This document shows, piece by piece, positions 5,880 to 11,919 of a stretch of 34,965 nt of DNA (position 1 is the stretch's first letter; every line of letters starts with the position of its first letter). The notes below the pieces were generated by a model. The model did no database searches, was not told the DNA's origin, and saw nothing but the letters and a program-made list of their open reading frames with translations. The position numbers and the translations under genes are program-made. The stretch comes from a virus. The stretch spans positions 1-34,965 of IMG/VR virus record IMGVR_UViG_3300044838_000030. One strand, written 5' to 3'.

Positions 5880-6047
5880 GCCGCCAGGCTGATACCCGCC
5901 ACAGGGTAGACACAGGCTAGCCAATCCCGCATACTGCGGTCTCAAGGTGATCAGGCCGCACGATCTTGGATTGAGCCACGACGCGGGCAATAGCGTCGGC
6001 TCCCACTGGCGGCCCTCGCCCCGCCAGAGCTCTACGGCCATCACCTC
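5880..6047 (+). other. Low-information stretch between operon genes
   Basis: No convincing gene fills the whole stretch. A frame on the plus strand is open from 5893 to the stop at 6049-6051 and is listed separately from its GTG at 5947. A minus-strand frame also crosses here but looks like a shadow. No strong hairpin or promoter was identified. Confidence 0.4.
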
Positions 6048-6051
6048 GTGA
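5947..6051 (+). CDS. Possible small ORF, 34 aa
   Basis: From GTG 5947 the frame reads to TGA 6049-6051, which overlaps the next GTG (6048) in the same GTGA way as most junctions of this operon. The peptide is His/Ser/Arg-rich with no recognisable motif and no good ribosome site. The overlap makes it worth listing; chance is a real alternative. Confidence 0.3.
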   Translation: MIRPHDLGLSHDAGNSVGSHWRPSPRQSSTAITS

Positions 6052-6230
6052 TCCGCTTCTGGCGTCGCCAACCGCGGCCTCGCTATGCGCTCACCTTCGG
6101 CAACTGGTATGGCCCGCAGATGCGCCTTGAACTGGCGGCGAAACTGTCCATCTGGGACGTCTTTCAGTACCTCGCGATCGGCACACTCCGCCACCCGCGC
6201 GTCATCTGGGTGGAGATCGAGACGCTGTGA
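6048..6230 (+). CDS. Small hypothetical protein
   Basis: A 60-residue protein starting at GTG 6048. The start is basic (IRFWRRQPRPRYAL), followed by WYGPQMRLELAAKLSIWDVFQYLAIGTLRHPRVIWVEIETL, a plausible helix-strand arrangement. It overlaps the next gene by GTGA. No family recognised. Confidence 0.55.
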   Translation: MIRFWRRQPRPRYALTFGNWYGPQMRLELAAKLSIWDVFQYLAIGTLRHPRVIWVEIETL

Positions 6231-6406
6231 TCCGGCTGACATCTCGCTGCCAGCACTGCGGCCATCTCAACCCCAGCGTGCAGATCCTCACCTTGGGGTG
6301 GCAGGTGACTGAGTGCGACGAGTGCCATAGCACCTTGCGGACGGATGTCAGCCCGGACGCGGTGTTGCCCAACGTGAAGTCCCGCCCTATTCGGAGTACG
6401 CCATGA
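6227..6406 (+). CDS. Zinc-ribbon protein, 59 aa
   Basis: GTG 6227 overlaps the previous TGA, and the stop overlaps the next ATG (6403). It shows CQHCGHLNP and, 19 residues later, CDECHSTLRTD: a textbook two-knuckle zinc ribbon with a short linker strand (QILTLGWQVTE). A DNA- or RNA-binding or adaptor role is likely; the target is unknown. Confidence 0.65.
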   Translation: MIRLTSRCQHCGHLNPSVQILTLGWQVTECDECHSTLRTDVSPDAVLPNVKSRPIRSTP

Positions 6407-6591
6407 CCTCGATCTGTCCGCGGTGCGGCCACAGCAGAGCTGCCAGCAACTGGGTGCATGACGATGCCGCGAGCTACTGCCATCAGAAGTCCGAATTTGA
6501 AGTTCCGAGTACGGAGGAAATCCGTCAGCTCATCCGCGCCGAACTCAGGACGCACGATAAAGAACTTCTCAACTTACTGAGGGCCACGTGA
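6403..6591 (+). CDS. Small zinc-knuckle protein
   Basis: A 62-residue protein starting at ATG 6403. N-terminal CPRCGHSRAASNWVHDDAASYCH gives three Cys and nearby His for a metal site; the C-terminal half is a helix (STEEIRQLIRAELRTHDKELLNLLRAT). It overlaps the next gene by GTGA. Function unknown. Confidence 0.6.
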   Translation: MTSICPRCGHSRAASNWVHDDAASYCHQKSEFEVPSTEEIRQLIRAELRTHDKELLNLLRAT

Positions 6592-6803
6592 CGCTCACGT
6601 CCGCAAATGCCCTCCCTGTCGAATCCGACGCTCATACGTTGGAACGTATCAAACGACTACGGGAGGACGCGGGGACGTTGATCAGCATGGCCTCGGATCT
6701 GGAGCAACTGCTGCCCTTCCCGCACGAGCACCCACCCTGCGTTGTCTGCGAGTCGTGCAGGCTGGCGATCGTCGCGGATGCGGCGCGGATGGGCTACAAG
6801 TGA
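6588..6803 (+). CDS. Small helical protein with CVVCESC motif
   Basis: A 71-residue protein starting at GTG 6588. The first two-thirds are helical (HTLERIKRLREDAGTLISMASDLEQLL). Near the C-terminus PPCVVCESCRLAIVADA gives three close cysteines, perhaps half of an intermolecular zinc site. It ends overlapping the ParB-like gene by GTGA, so the two are probably translated together. Confidence 0.6.
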   Translation: MTLTSANALPVESDAHTLERIKRLREDAGTLISMASDLEQLLPFPHEHPPCVVCESCRLAIVADAARMGYK

Positions 6804-7531
6804 CGGACAATCTGCTACCTCCGCTGGATCCCTTCGATCTGGCGAAGCTGCGGGAGAGCATCGGACTCCACGGCGTCCGCGAGGCCATCATCGTCGATGA
6901 GTTCGGCAAGGTGATCGACGGCCACCATCGCAAGCAGATCGCCGACGAGTTGGGCGTTGTTTGCCCGGAACGCACCGTCACCGGCCTGACCGAGCCTGAG
7001 AAGTACGAGTACGCGATCACCCACAACGCGGCTCGGCGGCAGTTGACCATCGAGCAGCGTCGGGAGGTGTGGGGCCGGCACCGCGCCATGATCTCCGCGG
7101 CCTTGACGGCTGATCCCCGCCGCAGCGACCGGAGCATTGCCGAGGAGACGGGCGCCAGCCGGCCGACCGTCGCCGCGATCCGCGAGGAGCTCGAAGAGAA
7201 TGGCAGGGTTGCCATTCTTGAGCGGCGAGGGCGTGGCGAGCCGGTAGAGCGTGAGCCCCAAGCCATCAATGTGGCCGATCACCGGAACGAGGTGTGGTTC
7301 GACTTGACGCTCGGTTACCCCTGCGAGAGCGACCAGATCCGCAAGCGGGCGGATGATCCATACCCGCAGGAGTCAGACCGGCTGACGTGGCCGTCCGGGC
7401 GCCAGTACCTCATTGCTGATGCCGCGCGCACCCTGGCAGAGCAGGACGCCATCGTGGATGAAGTCGCAGCTCGCGCCAAGCGCGAACTCCGTCTGCATCC
7501 GATGAAGACTGTGGCGATGGCGCTCCGCTAG
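6800..7531 (+). CDS. ParB-like protein (ParB/Sulfiredoxin fold plus HTH)
   Basis: The start is placed at GTG 6800, which overlaps the previous stop and begins just before the domain, giving 243 residues. Residues 5-90 look like the ParB N-terminal fold: LDPFDLAKLRESIGLHGVREAIIV, then IDGHHRKQIADELG, the characteristic G-H-R box. Residues about 115-135 (SDRSIAEETGASRPTVAAIREEL) form a helix-turn-helix. Phage ParB-like proteins serve as regulators, nucleases or parts of DNA-modification systems. No ParA is visible, so partitioning is not supported. It ends the early cluster with a CTAGGGCAACCC element at its stop. Confidence 0.8.
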   Translation: MTDNLLPPLDPFDLAKLRESIGLHGVREAIIVDEFGKVIDGHHRKQIADELGVVCPERTVTGLTEPEKYEYAITHNAARRQLTIEQRREVWGRHRAMISAALTADPRRSDRSIAEETGASRPTVAAIREELEENGRVAILERRGRGEPVEREPQAINVADHRNEVWFDLTLGYPCESDQIRKRADDPYPQESDRLTWPSGRQYLIADAARTLAEQDAIVDEVAARAKRELRLHPMKTVAMALR

Positions 7532-7539
7532 GGCAACCC

Positions 7540-7650
7540 ATGGCTGCCGTCCAATTCCGAGTGTGGTTCACCGACTCCTGGCCGGATGCCGCCGTGATCA
7601 TCGCAATCGTGGCCGCCGTGTGCTTCCTCGTTTGGGTGGTGCGCCGCTAG
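7540..7650 (+). CDS. Single-pass membrane peptide, 36 aa
   Basis: ATG 7540 lies right after the CTAGGGCAACCC element. The product has a short polar start (AAVQFRVWFTDSWPD), one hydrophobic helix (AAVIIAIVAAVCFLVWVV) and a basic end (RR), giving an outside-in orientation by the positive-inside rule. It ends in another CTAGGGCAAC element. The role is unknown; a membrane-acting phage peptide. Confidence 0.5.
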   Translation: MAAVQFRVWFTDSWPDAAVIIAIVAAVCFLVWVVRR

Positions 7651-7710
7651 GGCAACTTCTCGTACGTCTCAGGGTGTGGGGAAACGTCCAGCACCTGAGG
7701 ATTTGCGCGC
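7651..7710 (+). other. Leader between early and structural genes
   Basis: A 60-base gap after the membrane peptide, starting with the GGCAAC element. CTGAGGA lies about 10 bases before the ATG at 7711 and may serve as ribosome site. No terminator-like hairpin seen. Confidence 0.35.
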
Positions 7711-8484
7711 ATGGCATCAGTCGGCCAGTACCAGGGCATCGGCACCCTCGCGATGATCTTCGGGCCGGCGGTGGCCTGCGTGAGGACCACGATCAGTGCT
7801 CTGACGGCATCCACGGTGACCATCAACATCGGCTCGGTGGCGACCGGCGGCGTCTCAGGCAACGCCGATACCACCCCGCCGAACAACTCGATCATCCTGA
7901 TCGCCCATCCCTCGGGCTCGGGCGTCAGTCAGAACCTCTACACAACTGTCAGCGCCTTCGCGATCACCTCGAGCACGGCGACGGCGATCACCATTCCGAC
8001 CTGCACAAACCCCTATGCCATCACCGTCGGCGACTTCATCTTCCTGCTTGGGATCAACACCGCGACCACCGTCACCACTCCCCCGCAGATTCCCATCCTC
8101 CTCAGTCACCTATACATCGGCCTCTCCACGCAGGCGTGGAGCTCAACCGTTACCGATGCGCAGCTGCTCACCGGCGAACCGACCTCAGCGGGCAACTACT
8201 CCCGAATCGACTGCCTCAACTCGAGCACCAACTGGCCCGTCGGAGCCACCGCCGCAGAGATTGAGACGTCCCAGAACGCAGTTGCGCAGACCTTTGCCAC
8301 CTCAAACGCCGCCTACAGCACGACCACCACTGCGCTGGCATCGTGGTTCTGTACGGATCTTGTCACGCTCGCCGCCGGTCACGTCGTGTGGAGTGGTGCG
8401 CTGACACCGGCAACCGACATCTGCAATGGGACCGGTGTGACCTTTAGCTTCGCTATCAACGCGCTCAAGGCGACAATCCAGTGA
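7711..8484 (+). CDS. Putative virion structural protein
   Basis: A 257-residue protein. Composition is typical of phage beta-rich structural proteins: Thr/Ser/Ala/Ile-rich, few charges, with repeated strand-like segments (STVTINIGSVATGGVSG, SIILIAHPSGSG, TATAITIPTCTNPYAITVGDFIFLLGI). A C-terminal part has WFCTDLVTLAAGHVVWSGALTPATDICNGTGVTFSF. There is no signal peptide. It starts a group of such proteins placed before the terminase. A fibre or decoration role is an inference from composition and neighbours. Confidence 0.6.
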   Translation: MASVGQYQGIGTLAMIFGPAVACVRTTISALTASTVTINIGSVATGGVSGNADTTPPNNSIILIAHPSGSGVSQNLYTTVSAFAITSSTATAITIPTCTNPYAITVGDFIFLLGINTATTVTTPPQIPILLSHLYIGLSTQAWSSTVTDAQLLTGEPTSAGNYSRIDCLNSSTNWPVGATAAEIETSQNAVAQTFATSNAAYSTTTTALASWFCTDLVTLAAGHVVWSGALTPATDICNGTGVTFSFAINALKATIQ

Positions 8485-8849
8485 CCAAAGACGAAGCGAC
8501 GACAACTCTGCTGCGCCTGAAGGCAGCCTGCGAGACAGCTTGTGCTGATGCCAACGCAGCAGTCCGGGAGATTCCCGAAGAGGACTTGCGCAAGGCGCGG
8601 GTTGCGCATCAGGTCCAACTCAATGGTGCGGATTCGCTGACCGCAGCCATTGCAGCCGGGCCGCTGAAGTTCCTCGACCAGGAGCACATTGCCGAAGTAG
8701 CGCGAGTGACTGCGGAAGGGGGCGACCCGATCGCCGCAGCGGGAGCCAAGCCCAAGCATGTCGCCCTGCTGGAAGCAGCGCGTGCCGCCCATGCCGACCA
8801 CGCGGATGAGCTCGCCGCTGCCTATGCCGACTTCGCCGCTGCGGACTAA
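8481..8849 (+). CDS. Ala-rich helical hypothetical protein
   Basis: A 122-residue protein starting at GTG 8481 and coupled to the previous gene by GTGA. It is almost entirely helical and Ala/Glu/Asp-rich (ATTTLLRLKAACETACADANAAV, KPKHVALLEAARAAHADHADELAAAYADFAAAD). Such proteins between structural genes may be trimerisation stalks or chaperones. No family recognised. Confidence 0.6.
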   Translation: MTKDEATTTLLRLKAACETACADANAAVREIPEEDLRKARVAHQVQLNGADSLTAAIAAGPLKFLDQEHIAEVARVTAEGGDPIAAAGAKPKHVALLEAARAAHADHADELAAAYADFAAAD

Positions 8850-8852
8850 CAC

Positions 8853-9353
8853 GTGCCCATCTACCAAGCCTGGAACGCTGCCAGTCCGACGACCGGCGCG
8901 CTTGGCCACGTCACCACGGGCTCAGGAGCCGTCAAGACGATGCTCCAGCTCGAGGATGCCACAAACGACCTGACCATCCTCGCGTGGGGCTATTCGATGG
9001 ACGGCTCGGCTCTCGCAGCCGGGATCCAGTGGTCGCTGCTGGAACAGGACGTGGCTGCCACGGTGACCGCGCATGTGATCGCCGGCATCGTCAAATGGGA
9101 CGATCCCAACGCCGTCGCCTCAGCGGTGACGCTCGGAACGGCCAACACCGGATATACGTCTTCAGGCGAGAACAGCCCGACTGTTTCACGAGTGTTCGAT
9201 TCGCAGATCACCCAACCTGGGGCTGCATACGTCTACGAGTTCAGCCTGGGTGAACGACCGAAACTGCTGCATGGACGGTTCCTCAAGTCGCGCGTTGACG
9301 TGGCTGCGGCAGCTGTGAACGCGCTCACCTTCATCCGATGGTCAACAGACTGA
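8853..9353 (+). CDS. Putative virion structural protein
   Basis: A 166-residue protein starting at GTG 8853. Beta-rich: a run of strands with Thr/Ala/Val (LTILAWGYSMDGSALAAGIQWSLLEQDVAATVTAHVIAGIVKW), a VYEFSLGERPKLLHGRFLKSRVDVA stretch near the end, and a final ALTFIRW strand. The layout suggests a compact jelly-roll or Ig-like virion protein. It belongs with the group at 7711-14229. The exact location in the particle is unknown. Confidence 0.55.
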   Translation: MPIYQAWNAASPTTGALGHVTTGSGAVKTMLQLEDATNDLTILAWGYSMDGSALAAGIQWSLLEQDVAATVTAHVIAGIVKWDDPNAVASAVTLGTANTGYTSSGENSPTVSRVFDSQITQPGAAYVYEFSLGERPKLLHGRFLKSRVDVAAAAVNALTFIRWSTD

Positions 9354-9371
9354 TGGGCGATGTGCTACCTT
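9342..9371 (+). promoter_or_regulatory. Putative promoter with extended -10
   Basis: TCAACA (9342-9347), an 18-base spacer, and TGC-TACCTT (9363-9371). The GTGCTAnnnT core is the same as at the divergent promoters near 2670 and 2706. It would give a roughly 60-base leader to the secreted-protein gene at 9441. The -35 overlaps the end of the previous gene. Confidence 0.45.
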
Positions 9372-9440
9372 GCAGCAAGAAGGGCGACCAATCAACGTGG
9401 ATCTAACCCACGGACCAGCCGCCCCGGAGGTATCTTAGCC

Positions 9441-9824
9441 ATGCGCCGTCTGCTCGCACCGCTCGCCCTTGTTGTTCTTCTTGGAGCATTCGCTGTTCCG
9501 ACCGTCCATGCCAAAGGAGTCCACGCGGCTTCGCCTGGCACCACCGCCGTCTGCACGCCGGCCAATCTCGTTCTGCCGCAAGACGAGGTGATCACCGGTT
9601 CAGGCTACAAGGCGGGCGATTTCTACACTGTTCGCTTTGCGCAGGCTGGCGCTCCCTACGGAGCCGCCGAAACTCTCGCTGATGCAAATGGCGACATCTC
9701 TGTGTCGATGACTGCCACTGGGCTTGAAACCTTCATCCCGCCTGGGCAGACCGATGTAACAGTGAACGATCAGCCTGGATCAAAACTCCGGGTGCTCGCG
9801 ACCTGCTCTTTTACTGCCTCGTAG
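9441..9824 (+). CDS. Secreted protein with Sec signal peptide
   Basis: The start is ATG 9441, with GGAGG 12 bases upstream and the signal peptide beginning exactly there: RR, then a hydrophobic core (LLAPLALVVLLGAFAVPTVHA) and a likely cleavage after VHA (about residue 24). The mature part of roughly 100 residues is beta-rich with two distant Cys (CTPANL near the start, ATCSFTAS at the end) that could form a disulphide. It looks like an Ig-like domain (ITGSGYKAGDFYTVRF, GDISVSMTATG, VTVNDQPGSKLRVLA). A secreted protein among virion genes, behind its own promoter, suggests a moron acting on the host surface or medium. Confidence 0.7.
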   Translation: MRRLLAPLALVVLLGAFAVPTVHAKGVHAASPGTTAVCTPANLVLPQDEVITGSGYKAGDFYTVRFAQAGAPYGAAETLADANGDISVSMTATGLETFIPPGQTDVTVNDQPGSKLRVLATCSFTAS

Positions 9825-9839
9825 GCATTCGTAGCGGGC

Positions 9840-10139
9840 GTGTCCACTTCGGTGTCCGCCTCGGTGGGCATGTCCGCTACCTGTGACCCGGACGTTCTAA
9901 TCGAGGCCGAAGGCGATGATTGGGTTGTGTATCGGCGCGTGACAGACGGACGCAGATGGCGGGTTGAAGGTCGGTGCGATTACCGCGGCGATTGTATGGT
10001 GGGAGCAGCCGAACCCTGGCCGCCTAAGTATCGTGAGGAGCGGCTTGATATTCCCGTGACACCGGAGTTTGGCCAGTCGTGCTGCCCCTTCACCTATGTG
10101 GAGCTGCCGCCCTGTTTCACAGGCCATCGGCCAGGATAG
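9840..10139 (+). CDS. Cys-containing hypothetical protein
   Basis: A 99-residue frame from GTG 9840 (ATG 9870 is an alternative; no clear ribosome site for either). It contains DWVVYRRVTDGRRWRVEGRCDYRGDCMVG, a typical compact beta domain, and ends with SCCPFTYVELPPCF. The last 46 bases overlap the antisense endonuclease gene tail to tail. The insertion of that gene may have altered its natural C-terminus. Confidence 0.5.
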   Translation: MSTSVSASVGMSATCDPDVLIEAEGDDWVVYRRVTDGRRWRVEGRCDYRGDCMVGAAEPWPPKYREERLDIPVTPEFGQSCCPFTYVELPPCFTGHRPG

Positions 10140-10561
10140 TACGGATGGCCCTTTCTGCCGACCTTGGCGCGGTGGTCCGCAGAGAGCGGCTTACCCTTCT
10201 TGGCTGCGTTGAGCTTGGCGATATGCGCCTGAAAGGCAGAAGAGGCGTGTGCAGCGTTGGCGAGCGCGACGCGATGCTCCTCGGACTTCGGTCTTCCCTT
10301 CGCCGCGGCACTCATCTTGGCGCGGGTCTCCGGCGACTTACTAGCGCCCTTTTGGTGGTGGCTCGTGTGCATGGCGCGGGTCATCAGTTGAAGGTTCTCC
10401 AGCCGGTTGTCAGCCCGGTCATGGTTGACGTGATGGATGAGGTGCCCTGCCGGGATGGGGCCGTTCGCTTGCTCCCACAACCATCGATGCTCAAGCCATT
10501 GTTTGCCGTCGCGATGGATCTGACGGTAGCCATTCGGAAGTACACATCCATCGCCGCGCAT
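10094..10561 (-). CDS. HNH homing endonuclease with NUMOD-like tail
   Basis: A 155-residue protein. The HNH domain spans about residues 24-70: EHRWLWEQANGPIPAGHLIHHVNHDRADNRLENLQLMT, with HH..NH.D.N.LEN as the catalytic core, then HTSHH. The C-terminal half holds repeated SPETRAKMSAAAKGR, SEEHRVALANAA and SADHRAKVG segments, like the NUMOD3 DNA-binding repeats of free-standing homing endonucleases. It lies on the opposite strand between virion genes and has its own leaderless promoter, so it is a mobile element of the homing type. No intron boundary was recognised. Confidence 0.85.
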   Translation of the reverse strand: MRGDGCVLPNGYRQIHRDGKQWLEHRWLWEQANGPIPAGHLIHHVNHDRADNRLENLQLMTRAMHTSHHQKGASKSPETRAKMSAAAKGRPKSEEHRVALANAAHASSAFQAHIAKLNAAKKGKPLSADHRAKVGRKGHPYYPGRWPVKQGGSST

Positions 10562-10576
10562 GGCCTCATTCTAGCA
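10562..10576 (-). promoter_or_regulatory. Leaderless extended -10 promoter of the endonuclease
   Basis: On the minus strand TGC (10576-10574) and TAGAAT (10573-10568) are followed by six bases and the ATG at 10561. The geometry is the same as at 2660 and 2718. It allows the homing gene to be expressed independently of the late operon. Confidence 0.5.
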
Positions 10577-10588
10577 GAGAACTACTAA

Positions 10589-11887
10589 ATGACCACCCGT
10601 CTATACCTCCATGACGGAACCACCGCTGTTGGCGGGACGTTGCCGACATCCACCAAGCTCTCGTCTTCGACTATCGCAGTGACAGCCACAGGTGCGGGAA
10701 CGAACCGGAGCATGGACCCCGGCAAAGGGGCATCGCAGGTAGCGCCTACCCTGACAAGTTCGGCAACGGTCAGCGCGCAGATCAACTGGTTTCGACGCTT
10801 CATCTCGCCGCCTCTCGCCGCCCAGACGCTGGGTTCCGTAGGCACCAGTTGGCTTGCGCAGTGGGCCGCCGTTACGGCCAGTTCCTCGATTTCGCCATGG
10901 TCAGGGGTTGTGACCTATCTCGGCGTCTGGCGACCCGGTACCGGTGCTGCGGTTGGTACTTGGATCACCACGACGAGCACAGCCCTTCCGACTGCGGCGA
11001 CAACGGCGGAAGCTCTGATGGCCGCCGCTGGCGGGAGCAGTCTCGGAACCAACACCACCATCGCCTGTGCGGAAGGGGACGTGCTTGTGGTGGAGATTGG
11101 AGGTTCGGTCACCCAAGGAATGACCACGGCTGAAACTTGGACGCTGGACTATGACGGGACGACCGATGATTCCATCACAACTTGCGCCTCATATCTGGTC
11201 AGTCCGACCACGTTGCAGTGGCTGAATCCGTATCGGCTCCAGGTCCTGAGTGGTCAGGCTTCAGCCACTTCCTTCTCGCTCGCTCCGACCGTGACGGTGG
11301 GCAATCTGATGCTCGTCGAATCCTGCACCACCGCAGCCTCGGGCACGATCACCATCTCTGACACTTCGGGGCATACTTGGACGGAGCTGACCAGCGGTGC
11401 CCCGACATATATCAAAGCTTGGTATGCGCTGGTGGTAACGGGGGGAGCCACCACCATCACAGTTACTGACGCGAGCCAGATATATATGCTCTTCGCAGAG
11501 ATTGGAGCAGGTAAGGGCGCTCCGATGATTGACGTAAGTGCAACGGGAAATGGTGTCAGTTCGGCGCCCAGTTCCGGAGCGACGCCTACGCCCGCGCTGA
11601 CTGGCGATCTGGCCGTCGCGCTCGTGGCATTCGTAGGCGCTGTTAATGAAAGCGTTGCTATAGCCTTCTCTCCAGCGCTCACGATGGACGGAGAGAAGAG
11701 CTTCACCCGAGTGCTCATGAATAGCGCTGGCAATGCGACGGTCGCCGAAACGGCGGCCATGACCCTGACCGGTTCGGGGACTTGGGCTTGCTGGTGTCTC
11801 CTCATTGGAAATACCCCACCACCCTCCGCCTATCTCCCCAAGCCCTTGATCCACAACCAAGCAATCCAGCGGGCGAGCAATTATTGA
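10589..11887 (+). CDS. Putative tail fibre or surface structural protein
   Basis: A 432-residue protein beginning at ATG 10589. Strongly Thr/Ser/Ala/Gly-rich with beta strands throughout. The N-terminal part (TTRLYLHDGTTAVGG...NWFRRFISPPLAAQTL...VVTYLGVWRPGTGA) resembles the start of phage baseplate or fibre proteins. The second half (SFSLAPTVTVGNLMLV, ISDTSGHTWTEL, YALVVTGGATTITVTDASQIYMLFAEI) looks like one or more jelly-roll or carbohydrate-binding-like modules. It precedes the repeat protein and is probably part of the same fibre structure. A receptor-binding role is inference. Confidence 0.6.
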   Translation: MTTRLYLHDGTTAVGGTLPTSTKLSSSTIAVTATGAGTNRSMDPGKGASQVAPTLTSSATVSAQINWFRRFISPPLAAQTLGSVGTSWLAQWAAVTASSSISPWSGVVTYLGVWRPGTGAAVGTWITTTSTALPTAATTAEALMAAAGGSSLGTNTTIACAEGDVLVVEIGGSVTQGMTTAETWTLDYDGTTDDSITTCASYLVSPTTLQWLNPYRLQVLSGQASATSFSLAPTVTVGNLMLVESCTTAASGTITISDTSGHTWTELTSGAPTYIKAWYALVVTGGATTITVTDASQIYMLFAEIGAGKGAPMIDVSATGNGVSSAPSSGATPTPALTGDLAVALVAFVGAVNESVAIAFSPALTMDGEKSFTRVLMNSAGNATVAETAAMTLTGSGTWACWCLLIGNTPPPSAYLPKPLIHNQAIQRASNY

Positions 11888-11919
11888 GGGCAATCACCGC
11901 CTAGCCCGAATCTAGCCTT

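Noticed and set aside
5748-6242. 164-residue minus-strand frame across the gap at 5880-6047
   Set aside because: It spans the ends of several coupled plus-strand genes, lacks a ribosome site, and has no recognisable domain; parts look protein-like, so the rejection is moderate.
6800-7531. ParAB partition system for a plasmid-like prophage
   Set aside because: Only a ParB-like protein is present; no ParA ATPase and no cluster of centromere-like repeats were seen nearby.
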